Below are positions 45,806 through 56,119 of a stretch of 64,000 nucleotides of DNA, one piece after another. Source of the DNA: Canna indica (Eukaryota > Streptophyta > Magnoliopsida > Zingiberales > Cannaceae); contig CP136890.1 of assembly GCA_034359265.1 (NCBI GenBank), positions 34,700,501 through 34,764,500 on the forward strand, in the 5' to 3' direction. The position numbers were made by a program, and so were the translations under genes. The notes beneath the pieces are model-generated. The model did no database searches. It was not told where the DNA came from and worked only from the letters and a program-made list of their open reading frames with translations. Position 1 is the first letter of the stretch. The number at the start of each line of letters is the position of its first letter.

Positions 45806-45886
45806 CCTCCGGATTTGTCTCGAACCTCCGAATTCATCTCAAACCTCCGGATTCATCTCGAACCTCCTGATTCATCTCGAACCAAG
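45806..45886. repeat. About 20-bp tandem repeat
   Basis: Four to five copies of CGAACCTCCGGATTCATCT-type units with single-base differences, inside the gypsy-LTR-like interior of the MULE. Confidence 0.8.
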
Positions 45887-46387
45887 CAACCCATCTAAGG
45901 ACTAATCAAACTTAGATGAATTAATTTCCTCTCGCGCAAAGACCAATCTTAAATTCAAGTCTTTTAGTGTTTCATCCGGTTCATCCTGATGCGTGATTAA
46001 ATTATCCCTCTGAAGTAATTAAATAAGAATTTTAAATTTTTTTGGGTATTACAAAGAAGTGGTGGGACGTGTTTTTGCAGCACCCCTTAACCGACTAATT
46101 TTTGCAGCCGGTTGGGTTATCTTATTTTCCTTTTCTTATTTTTCCTATCTTTTCAGCTTGTTCAATTTGACGCGTATTTTAATGGATTGTAACTAAAAGC
46201 TAGAATATATACGAACTCTATATGTCGCCCCTAATTAATTTAGGTTGTGAATATATTGGGTATTACATGTTGACAGCTTAAAATCCAGTATGACTTATTT
46301 TATTTGCCACAGAAGTAATTATTTGCTGACTTGTCAAACCGTTGCAAACAATGATATTTTTGGCCCAAAATTTGGACGGCAAGGGCA

Positions 46388-46852
46388 TTTCCTAATCTCC
46401 CGGTTCAAATATGGGTAGACTAAAGGCTTCCAAAAAATCCTTTAAAATACCTCATTATCTAGTTTCTACCCAAGGAATAATTACCGCCATTTTTTGTGTC
46501 AAGAAAATATCTAGGTCAAATAGCTCCAAGGAGCTCCCTAGGCTTAGTGAATTTTAGGGTGATTTTCGGGTTTTCATGTTTTGGGTTCGGGTATGGTTTT
46601 TGGGTTCTTTGCATCATAAAGAGAATTATATTGTACATTCTAGACACCCTAAATCTAAACTCTAACTTTTCGAAGAATCCGAGCGCGTCGACCAACATCC
46701 TTCTGATTTTTCAATTTCTCCGATATTTCCGATCGAGGACGTCGTGCACTAACCGACTTAGAACCTGAAAGATTTCTTAATGAAACATTAGTTCCATGTT
46801 TGTTATCATCAAAATCGAGATTAAAACCAAGGTAGAAAACCTTAGGCCAACA
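46388..46852 (-). mobile_element. Copia LTR fragment inside the MULE
   Basis: The minus-strand start TGTTGGCCTAAGGTTTTC is at 46852. It is collinear with the first part of the 12613-14247 and 21784-23455 LTRs (GATCGGAA..., TTAGGGTGTCTAGAATGT, ACCCAAGGAATAATT as read on plus). It is truncated at 46388, where it meets TIR-like sequence. Confidence 0.75.
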
Positions 46853-48774
46853 ATAATTACCACGTAAGCAATCGTTTGCTGACTTGTCAAACCGTTACAT
46901 ATAGTGGCATTTTTGGCCCAAAATTTGGACGGTGAGGGCATTTTTGAAAAAAAAGAAAGTTTGAGGGAAAATTTGTACTTTTTTGAATACTTTAGAGGCA
47001 AATATGGCCCTTATCCCATAATATTATCATTGAAATTTTTGTTTTGATTAAATGGAACACTTATTTTATCTTTTTATTTATTGTGAGCATAATTTAACTT
47101 GATAGTGATTCCTAGAATGGTTGATTCCGCCTAATGGTCATCAAGTACGAGACTTGATAGTAAAACCCTAAGGCAGTTGGAATCCTATTCTAAATAGTCC
47201 CTAGTCAGTCATTATCTTGGAATGATAATGAATGAAGACTAGTATGCAATCTGACCGATGATGATCATATTTTACTGATCATGGATATGTGATATCAAAG
47301 TTAGATCATTGACACATGTTGGAGAACATGGTGTCGGACAGACCCACATGAGAATACTACGTGGATTATATCATTTGTATATCTCCAGCGGTAGTGATAT
47401 GTCAGTCCTTCGACCTGATGTCACCATGGATTTCTACATGAGGAATTTTATGTTTTGACCTAGTCTAACATCACCTTTAATCAAGTGGTAATAAGAACTA
47501 CTGTTGAACATTGAGTCAATCATGTGGAGGAATATATGTAGTCATGAATGAATTTGTCCCTCTCGTATATGAGGGATATATCTCGGGCCCCTTAATGAGT
47601 GTGATTGAGGAATTTCATGGCCGTGCTCAAATGAATTGATAGGGTATCAATGTCATTTGATTAAGTTAGTTTACTCAGAAATCAAAAAACCAGATTGACC
47701 AATATAAGGATGATGCAATCCATGCCTAATGCTCGATCGAGATATCACGTGACAAAAGGACAGGGTATCATATTGTGAGTTAGGTTGCTCGGATCACCGA
47801 CCTTCACTTAACTTGGGTAGTCATAATGTCTTGCTGGCTGCTTATGACTCGTGGGTTGCAAATGAGTTTTGGACCCACTGCCAACGTTAAGTGAACCTAC
47901 AGGGTCGCACACATAGGGCAAAACGAATTGGGCTCAGGGTTATGACCTACTGGATTAGATCCGCATTACCAATAACCCGTAATTCTCTCTTGGTAATTTC
48001 GAAGATTAATTTCGAATTTGAAAAAGAGTTTTCAAAATTGGAATTAATAGTTCCGAATTTTAAATGTGATTTAAAATTGGAATTATGTTGATTACAATTT
48101 AGCTAATGTATCTTTGATAATCATTATTAAAGGATATATTATTTTTAGCATCTTGAATTTAGGTAATTCATCCTTGATAATTGTTATTAAGGATATATTT
48201 TATTCGGACATTAAAATCTCTTTAAAGATTCCAGATATGGCTTTGAATTGATCAACAGTTATGATGACTCGTTCAGTAGGATTGACGTGTCTATAAATAC
48301 CCGCCTATGGCTTAGATGGGTACGTGATCATCTTCTAGTGGTTGCCGACCTCTTCTTGAAAGGAAGCCGACCTTCTTTTGAAAGAAGTCGAGCTCCCTTT
48401 GTGGCAGCTAACCTCCGCCAAACAGAGAGAGAGAGAGAGGAGAGTGCAGAAGGTGTTCCACGCGTCAAGATCGAAAGGTGTTCCGATATAGCCAAGCTAG
48501 CACTCGAGAGCTGCCTAGTTCGTTGCGTTTATCGATGTGCTTACCGTAGAGAGTGTTCGTCACTTGGCAGCACCTTGGATCTGGAGCAAGATCGTGATCT
48601 TGGATTCGCGGAGTAGAAGACAGAGTACGGTCTTCAAAGGTATAATTGTTAACATAGTATTGATTTAACCGTGATGCATGGATTCGATTGGGTAGAGGAT
48701 CAATTTTTCTTATTTTTGTTGCGTGTAAATAAAATTTTTGTTGCTTGCCCGATTCTCAATGACCCAACAAGCAA

Positions 48775-49172
48775 ATCCTGACCGATCACTCGATCAGCGG
48801 TGGAAGCCCAATCGCCTCGAAGATGAACGACCAAATCTCCACGCCATGGTTGTTCCCTGCCAAAATTAAATGCTAGAAAAGCAGACACCAGTGAAAGACC
48901 GACACGTGGAAGAGACATTCCTTTTTCCCGCAGCCATCATATTGTGCGCAGAAATTGAAAAGTCACAAAATGAAAAAACCAAGATACGTTGAGTTCACCT
49001 AATTCGACGATTTGACTTAGTCACATAACCCGACACGTGCTCTAGCCCGAGGTCAGAAGCTTGGCAAGCAATTAGGTCCTCATCACATACAGGATGCTCG
49101 ACAAATAGACGGAGGTTAGCACATTGTTAGAGCTCAGCATGAAGTCCTTAGACTCCGATCAAGCTCGGGGGC
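48775..49172 (+). other. 3' internal end of the Tat-like element
   Basis: No intact frame. It ends AAGCTCGGGGGC (49161-49172), a purine-rich G-tract just before the 3' LTR, acting as the likely polypurine tract. Confidence 0.5.
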
Positions 49173-49563
49173 TGTGGACTGGACCAACTCTTTGGGCCCG
49201 GTCAGGTCGATCTCTGACGCGACCCAAGTTGTAAACCAGACTCGAATTAGACCAGTTACGACTCGGCTTGGGGGCTCCACCTAGGCATACAAGGATAATA
49301 AGATCAGGCATTCTGAGGGATGGTCATCAACCCATTAAAAGCATATTCCCATAGGAATCGAGGAGCAATCCTCGCCGAATACCCAGACTTGCTCTACATA
49401 AAAGACGAGATGCACACACGTATACTCCTGAATCCAATTCTTACAAACATCACCTCAAATACGTCCTTCCTTGAGCATCAGAGTGTCTTTGCAGGTAATC
49501 CCGGAGCTACGTCCGGTCAGGAATCAGGAAGGCTTGCAGCACCTCCGATCTCAAGCGAGAACA
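49173..49563 (+). mobile_element. Tat-like element, 3' LTR (391 bp)
   Basis: Starts TGTGGACTGGACCAACTC and ends CAAGCGAGAACA. It is collinear with 40455-40853: CCAGACTCG, ATACAAGGA, GAGCATC(a)GAGTGTCTTTGCAGG. The LTRs have diverged substantially, implying an old insertion. Confidence 0.75.
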
Positions 49564-49699
49564 TATATCCATATATAATATAACATTATTTTTGAGCTTC
49601 AAAAACAAGGCTTAAATCTTGGGCAAACTGTTCAACAATTCTCTAAGGATTCTTAGTGGAGTCAGGAAGATTATGCTGGCTTACTTGAGGAGAAAACTC

Positions 49700-51000
49700 T
49701 GGCTGCTTCTTAGGGTCAATAGTCATGTTCATATATAAGTTTAGTGACATTTGGATCATCCTTTCCAATTATATCTCCATCAAGAGCAGAAGGTTTAGGC
49801 AAGGAATGCAGATCAACATTAAACCCAAGAGAATCATAATCAATATCATTTTGGAAAGGACCCCGAGAATTCGGCAAAGAAAGAGCAACATAGTTATCAT
49901 GAAAATTCGTCTCAATCACCAGTTCCAGATTTGCACTAGAAGCCATGTGTTTGTCATGTTGAGTCGAGTTCCCAAGACGCCACCTCGAACCAGGCACAAG
50001 ATCAGACCGAGGAGTCTCAGTCGGTCGGCGGCGATTTCGACAACATCTAGAAACTTGAACCCAAGGACTACATAGAGGCTCCATTAACAGATCCTTCACC
50101 GGATCAGGACTACTGGTCGAAGAAGGTTGATCAAATAGAAACCATATTCAAATCACGAATCAAAGAGGAATGGTCGACAGATTCACTACGATCAAGAACC
50201 ATAGAATCATTACCAACAGAAACCTTTCTCTTTAGACCCAGAAGCCAAAGAATTCTTTACAGGACAGTCAGCCTCATGATGGTCGATCATACAACAAGAT
50301 TAACAAATAGAAGGAAGATTTTCTTAGGAAATATGTTGAAAAAAAATTGTTATCTGTTTCCCCAATCCAAACTCCTTGACACAGAGGGCGGGTCAAATCA
50401 AGTTAAACTCAAACTCTAATATAACGCCCATGTTCAAAGCAAAAAGAACGATTATCAACAATAAGAACCTTACCAAAAGCTTGCATGATGAGAATGACCG
50501 AGTTAGGATTCCAAAGTTCCAGAGGGAGCTCGATCAGACAGATCCACACTGGCGCAGATGAAAAGGAATCACTCCAAGGAGAAAGAAAGGTCTCCATGGA
50601 ATGAGACGAATGGTCACGCCACGAAGAGAGTACGGCCTTCCGGTGAGGGTTTGAGTTGCTAAAATAGAATTCCGAATCGAAACTCGAAATAGCCTTCTTC
50701 AAGATCAAGAATTGAAAAAATCCAAAATCTGCCCAAATGTGTTTCGCCCAAGCAATAATGATAGATAAAGGGGGGGGGGGGGGGGGGTACCGAAAAACTT
50801 ATCGATCAGATTGACCTCCCAAGGTTGGCCCCAATAACGGAGTTGTTCTGGTGAAAAATTGATTCTATCCGAAGTAGAATCTTGAATCTTTTGCAAGGTA
50901 AGGCTAGGTCGTAATTGAGAGAAGCCGGAGCCCTCGCCCTACAACAACTGCGCCCAAGAGAGGGGAAGGGCGGATCTACTACCCTTGTTTGAGATCTCCT
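49700..51000 (-). pseudogene. LINE ORF1-type gag-like protein remnant
   Basis: Minus-strand remnant of the nucleic-acid-binding ORF1 of plant L1-like LINEs. Near 50620-50410 the frame reads VWICLIELPLELWNPNSV then AFGKVLIVDNRSF, like the DUF4283 family. Near 50270 a broken CCHC knuckle remains (QSCCMIDHHEADC as read through frames). Near 50080-50020 the PWVQVSRCCRNRRRP stretch is typical of the ORF1 C-terminal half. Frames are broken several times. The N-terminal part contains an 18-G run on the plus strand at 50770-50787. No ORF2 is attached. Confidence 0.65.
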
Positions 51001-51112
51001 TTGGAGGAGAAGAATGTTCACCAACTGAGGGTAATGAAGCGGGACGAGAGGCCTTATCTGGGGGAGTGGGGAAGGATGGTCATGAGTGCATTCATTATGA
51101 GGAAGCATCGGG

Positions 51113-51228
51113 AACACAAAGTGTCGCCTCGGTTAGAGCAGTGTCACCTCACGCAGTCAGAGTAGCGTCACCACGGTCAGTGTAGCATCGCCTAGGTCAA
51201 AGCAGCGTCGCCTCAGTCAGAGCAACGT
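51113..51228. repeat. About 20-24 bp tandem repeat
   Basis: Five imperfect units of GTCAGAGCAGCGTCGCCTCG type, just upstream (minus sense) of the LINE ORF1 remnant; possibly its 5' UTR repeat. Confidence 0.7.
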
Positions 51229-51752
51229 CTAATCCAGAGAAAGAAGTGCATTAAAATTATTATTGACTAATTGCTTATTGTTCGCTTATTTTACTAGATA
51301 CTAGATATGATAGGAAAAGATAGGATAATAAATGTAAGAGTATTAGATAAACTTTTTTAATCTAGTGTACATCGAGTATAATATCAATTTTATTATTTTT
51401 ATATTTTTCTAATCCTATTTTATTTTACCGTAAAATAAGCAATTAATGAATATAAATAATATATATCCCTTATCATATCCCATTTATCTTATATACGAAA
51501 CAAACATGTCCCTAATGTATGTAATCATATATATTGCCTATCAATTTTAAACATCAAATTGTCATTATATAAACACAAATAGTGTTTGACGTCTGCAATT
51601 AATTAATTAATAAGTTAGATAAAGATAAAAAAAATATGATGATATGCATGCCATTTGATGAGTTAACCACAATTTAGAACGGAAGCCTAGTAAAAAAAAT
51701 CATACATATACAAAATAAGTGAAAATATCCCAACCCATATGTAAATATATAA
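51229..51752. other. AT-rich intergenic DNA
   Basis: No gene, repeat or signal recognised. Confidence 0.5.
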
Positions 51753-52808
51753 CAGTAATTTTTCAGATCCGAATTTTGGGAAGGAAAAATTTCCAAAACC
51801 GGATTTAAAGTTTCAAAATTCCTCAAATCGAAATTGAGTGGATCGGATACCAATTTTACCCATGTTAGAGACTTTAGTCAAAAAATAAAAAAAATATATA
51901 AAAAAATATTAAAAAATAATTTAATTTTATAAAATATTTTTATAATAAAAATAAGATATTAGAGAATAAAAAATATATTTTTCAAACTCTCTAATGTATT
52001 AAATACTTTTTGCACAAAGTCTAAAAATTTAAATTTAAATTAAAAATTATTAAATATTTTGATGTAAAATATTTTTTTGTATCATAGTACCTCTTTTGTA
52101 TCATTAAAAAATTATTTTTTGAATTCAAATATTTTTTTTAAAAAATTATGAAGTTATTGTAGACTTTGCACAAAAGTCTTTGATGAGTTAGAGACTTTTG
52201 TTTATAATAATTTTATAATTATAAAAAATAAAATTTAATTCATAAAAAATATATATGTGATATAGAAAATGTGCTAGAGTCTATCAATATATTTTAGACA
52301 AAAAATATTTCACTATTTTTAATTCAAAATTAATTTTATAGACTTTGGGCAAAAGTCTCTAATGCATTAGAGACTTTTGCCCAAAGTCTATAATAGTTTT
52401 ATAATTGAAAAAAAAATTAATTAATAAAATATTTTTAAAAAATATAAAAGATGTGTTGTGGTTCAAAAAATTATTTTTCATCAAAATATTTCATAATTTT
52501 TAATTTAAATTTAGATTTATAGACTTGCAAAACTCTCTAATGAAATAGAGAGTTTAAAAATATAATTTTTAGATTCTAACACGTCATTTTTATTATAATT
52601 TTTTTTATAAATTAAAATTATTTTTTAATTTTATTTTTAATTTTTGGCCAAAGTTTCTAATTGGTTAGAGATAAAATGAATATGAAAAATTGGCCCAGGG
52701 GTAAAATGAATATCCAATCCATTCAATTCCGGTTTTGAAAATTTAAAATTTTCAAATTCGATTATGAGAATTTCTCCTCAATTCTAATCCGAATATGAAA
52801 AATTGCTG
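51753..52808. mobile_element. Foldback Mutator-like element (1056 bp)
   Basis: Ends are CAGTAATTTTTC (left) and GAAAAATTGCTG (right). The target duplication is a perfect 9 bp, AATATATAA (51744-51752 and 52809-52817). The two halves are diverged inverted copies of each other over most of their length. Examples are GTTAGAGACTTT with CAAACTCTCTAATG on the left and their inverses on the right. A third partial copy lies in between, and a perfect 58-bp palindrome is at 52336-52393. It is very AT-rich with no coding sequence. Confidence 0.85.
52336..52393. repeat. Perfect 58-bp palindrome
   Basis: TTATAGACTTTGGGCAAAAG... is mirrored exactly around the centre AATGCATT. The arms repeat AGACTTTGGGCAAAAGTCT, itself a nested hairpin. 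Confidence 0.95.
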
Positions 52809-52817
52809 AATATATAA

Positions 52818-53523
52818 TAGTAATAATAATAATAAATGGGAAGATAATGCAACGAAGAGGGAGTGCCAATTTAAGTCAGAGGATGTGATTGTATTAAATT
52901 AGGGTCTTAAAAATGGGTGTTGGGATGCTTTAAATTAGAGTTCACTGGGTGACCCAAACGTGGAAGGTGGAGTTAATATGAGGAGCCTTGGCATTCAATC
53001 CCTCAACTGCATGACCTCCTCCTCAACTCATTTATATCGTCCAAACCGACCTAATAGCATTAGTTGCTTGAAATTAATAATAATAGTAATAATGATAAAT
53101 TAACAAAAAATTTGCATGACATTTATAAATGGTTCAAAGATTTTCATGAATCCATTTAGGCAACAGTTTGCTTTTGTACTTTATCAAAATAATTATTTTT
53201 AATGAACTCGAAGATTTAAGATCAATTTCTGATAGAATCAATGGGTTCCATCAGTTACTAATTTGCGTTTGCAGTTAAATATACACTGACAATTTTACTG
53301 ACAGGGTTTGTAAATCTTACATTAATTGACTAATTAATTAGAGCTATCGTTGAGATGATAAAAAGCTAGAAAGGAGAGATTCTTATTGATGAGCATGTGA
53401 AGAGAAAAAGATAGATTTTTATAGAAGTAATTGGATTCCAATGGGTAATAGAGTTAATTCCTTTAAAGCATCATATCTAATTAGATCCTTGTATGCTCTT
53501 AAATGGCCTTTCCAAATCCTCCC
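52818..53523. promoter_or_regulatory. Upstream region of the WW-domain gene
   Basis: The only sequence between the foldback MULE and the gene's TATA box. AT-rich, no other frame. No specific operator is recognised. Confidence 0.4.
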
Positions 53524-53529
53524 TATAAA
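53524..53529 (+). promoter_or_regulatory. TATA box of the WW-domain gene
   Basis: TATAAA in CCCTATAAAGG, 84 bp before the start codon, followed by a pyrimidine-rich leader (CTTCTCTCCTCTCTTC) typical of plant 5' UTRs. Confidence 0.7.
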
Positions 53530-53607
53530 GGCATCTCAAATCCCCTCATTTGAAGCACAGAGATATCTCCACTAGCTCTACTTCTCTCCTCTCTTCTACC
53601 ACCATCC

Positions 53608-54303
53608 ATGGTGTCCTTGCACGCAGCCCTCTCTCAAGAAAAGAATAGGGAGTCATTTCCCAATCTTGAGAACCTGGTCTCGAGGAAAAGGAAGAATAGG
53701 GATGGAGAAGATGACCATGAAAGTAATAATTTGCTTGCGAAGGAGCTCAAGTTGACAAAAGCCGAGAAGGAGGAAGAGGACACCGTTGAGCTCAATCTCG
53801 ATGCCCCCTTGCCTTTGGAGTGGCAACGTTGCCTTGATATCAAGGTATTATTCTTTTAGTTATGTTTTAAGGTAGAGACTAGAATTAAACGTATTTGAGC
53901 AAGAGTAAGTGATGTTTTGATACTGCAGTCGGGACAAATACACTTCTACAACACGATGACGCAAAGGAGGACCTCGAGGGACCCAAGACTAAACGAAGAC
54001 CTGGAGGTTGGCCTGGACCTCGAGCTGAACCTCGCCTACGACCCACCACCGACAAGCGAAAACTTCAGAGGAGGACGAGAAGAGAGGTCGATAATTAACA
54101 GTACTATGAAGGGCATGCCGCCGCTGCTGCAGCTCCCCGACGAAGAGATGGTGGCCGGAGTGTGCATGCGTTGCCACATCCTGGTGATGATGAGCAAGGT
54201 GGCGTTATCATGTCCAAACTGCAAGTTTGTTCAGCCACCGGATCAGCGCAGTTTCTCTTGCTTGAGCAAGCCAGGGTTTAAGCTTTTGTGCTGCAAGGAT
54301 TAA
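53608..54303 (+). CDS. CURLY FLAG LEAF1-like WW-domain protein, two exons
   Basis: Exons 53608-53844 and 53929-54303 encode 203 aa. The start ATG has a CCATGG context. The GT/AG intron (53845-53928) falls between codons 79 and 80, inside the WW domain. The WW-like segment is residues 68-99 (LPLEWQRCLDIK, then SGQIHFYNTMTQRRTSRDPR). Its first Trp (W72) is present, but Ser/Arg stands where the second Trp would be. A tandem EAR-like LDLELNL occurs at 108-114. A basic KRKNR stretch is near residue 27. C158xxC161 and C174xxC177 form a possible zinc-binding C-terminus. In rice and Arabidopsis the related CFL1 proteins are reported to repress cuticle and epidermal development via an HD-ZIP IV partner. 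A nuclear co-repressor role here is inference. It is the only host gene in the window and is intact. Confidence 0.85.
53845..53928 (+). other. Intron of the WW-domain gene (84 bp)
   Basis: CAAG|GTATTATTC donor and GATACTGCAG|TC acceptor. Splicing preserves the frame and joins the two halves of the WW domain. Confidence 0.9.
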
Positions 54304-54935
54304 TTGTCCTTGATGACACTTATGACATCTGCAGATTGAGTAGGTTTCTGAGAGAGAGATCTGAAAGGAGATGCTATATATGAATTAAAGAGGAGCTCCA
54401 AAGCTTGCTGGTGTAAAGATACAAATGAAATGGATTATGATATATATTTAGCATTAATTAGAGATATTTAAGCAAGTTTGGTAGAGTTGATAAATTCACC
54501 TAATTCCGGTTGTATATATATGTATGTAACGTTACTCTTCTAAAATAAGATGAGTAATATAAATGTATTATATACGTTTAGAGGTGCTCATGATGTCTTG
54601 GATTCAACAGGAAGAATTTGTTAGTATGACCAGTACATTTCATTATGAGTGCAATAAATTGTTTGGAAAAACAGGTCTGCAATTTATTGGAACTGGAATT
54701 TGGTTCCGATAATTAATTACATGATTCGGAATTTGGTTTCGAACATTATGGTATCCAGAACCAAATGTTTCGGTCTTTCTAAAATGCCCCCGACATTTGA
54801 TTTATGGCGGCGAGCATTCAATTTAGTATGACTGAAAATTCACAAAATGAAAACCGGGTTTGGTTCAATATGATGTTTTCCCAAAACAACATATTATTCA
54901 ATGTGTTGTTTGGTGAAACAGGAACATTAAAAAAT
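54304..54935. other. 3' flank of the WW-domain gene
   Basis: AT-rich 3' UTR and flank. AATAAG/AATATAAAT motifs near 54545-54565 are weak candidate polyadenylation signals. No other gene is seen. Confidence 0.4.
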
Positions 54936-55445
54936 GGTAAATTACACTGATCTCTCCTGAGGTTCAGTGAAATTACATTAATATCCTCTCTATTTGTCCA
55001 GGTGACACTCACCTCCCCTATAGCTAACGGTGTTAAATAGAGTTTGTTAATAATGTGATTTCTCTCTTATGCCCTTTGTTGAAAAATCATTGAAAGACAT
55101 TCATAAAATAATTGAATAAATATTCTAAAAATAAAAATTTAAGATAAATTATTTTATTATTTAATATTCTTCACAAAATTAATGTTAGATGAAAATATGA
55201 AGGAATGAGAGTTAAATGACATAAGGGTATATTTTTCATTTAAAATAAGTAAAAACTATAAATATTTCAAAAATATCATTAGTAAGTATGTGCATTGGAC
55301 ATGAAAGACACTCCACTAACAATTTTCATTAGAAGGAGAGATCTGTGTAATCTTTTACAAAACTCAGGGGTCACAAGACAGTTACAAATAGAGGGAAGGG
55401 CAATGTAATTTCACTGAACCACAAGGGAGATCAGTGTAATTTACC
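54936..55445. mobile_element. MULE-like MITE (about 510 bp)
   Basis: GGTAAATTACACTGATCTC at the left, inverted as GAGATCAGTGTAATTTACC at the right. The inverted repeats extend inward through GGTTCAGTGAAATTACATT and CTCTATTTGT. Flanks ATTAAAAAAT and TTTAAAAAAT are a 9/10 match, fitting the 9-10 bp duplications of MULEs. It has no coding sequence. Confidence 0.75.
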
Positions 55446-56119
55446 TTTAAAAAATGGTTGTCTTTGCTTTGCCCCTTTTCTCTTCCCTCCTCCCTTCTTC
55501 TTCACCATCGTTTGTGTCTTATGAGCCAACCATCACCACCAACATCGATAGATAAAAACACCCACCCCCACCCCCTCTTATTTTTTGTCGTCACTAGTGC
55601 CTTGGGGACCTTCGAAATCCCTTTCCTCCTTATAAGATCATAAATGCATTTTTAGGAATCCACATATTAGGATTTGGAGAAGGAAGAAGGAAGAGGAGAG
55701 AACCGGAGAAGAAAGTATTGAAGAAGGGTTTTGGAGTTTTATTTTCGATCGACTTAAATTGTTTGGAAATCCCATTAAGATGTCAAGATGTGGATGTTGA
55801 TGCAAGCAAAGCAGAGACGACAAAAAAATTCTTTTATGTTCAGTATGCTCTTTTGGTGAAATAACATATTGAACCGGACTCGATTTTCGGTGTGGCTGCT
55901 GTTGGGTTTTCATCTGCCCTAAATTAAATGTCGAGGGATTTTGGGAAGACTTGAACATTTGGTTCCGAATCTTGTAATTTTCGGGTGAAGTTCTTGTTTT
56001 TGTAATTACCAAAATCATAGTTCCAGTTCGAGTAAATTTTTAAAAATAGGAGAAAAGAAAATAAAGAGATTTTTTTAATATATGGAATGCCAAATTGAGT
56101 ATTCGTTAACATGAGAATC
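55446..56119. other. Intergenic DNA
   Basis: No gene is recognised. The short frames at 55458-55643 and 55638-56018 have no domain. Confidence 0.45.

Larger units (their letters stand above)
45312..47017. mobile_element. Non-autonomous Mutator-like element with multiplied TIRs
   Basis: GGGATAATGACCATATTTGCC (left) and the inverse of GGCAAATATGGCCCTTATCCC (right) begin a TIR of about 165 bp that includes AATGCCCTCGCCGTCC and TTGACAAGTCAG. The 9-bp target duplication ATAATATTA is perfect (45303-45311, 47018-47026). Two further same-orientation TIR-like copies follow on the left (about 45480-45569, 45570-45680) and one inverted copy on the right (about 46312-46391). The interior holds pieces of gypsy (about 45665-46054) and Copia (46388-46852) LTR sequence, not a transposase. 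Confidence 0.88.
45275..48769 (+). mobile_element. Tork/Angela-like Copia solo LTR containing a MULE
   Basis: TGTTAGTAGTGTGCC at 45275 to CAATGACCCAACA at 48769, with a perfect target duplication AGCAA (45270-45274 and 48770-48774). About 1.8 kb after removing the MULE (45312-47017) and its duplication. The LTR TATA box CTATAAATAC is at 48291-48300. A GAGAGA tract (48424-48440) and AAATTTTTGTTGCTTGCCCGATT near the end match the typical architecture of this Copia group. No interior is present. Confidence 0.9.

Noticed and set aside
48248..48616. A 122-codon open frame as a gene
   Set aside because: It spans the TATA/leader region of the Copia solo LTR 45275-48769 and has no domain.
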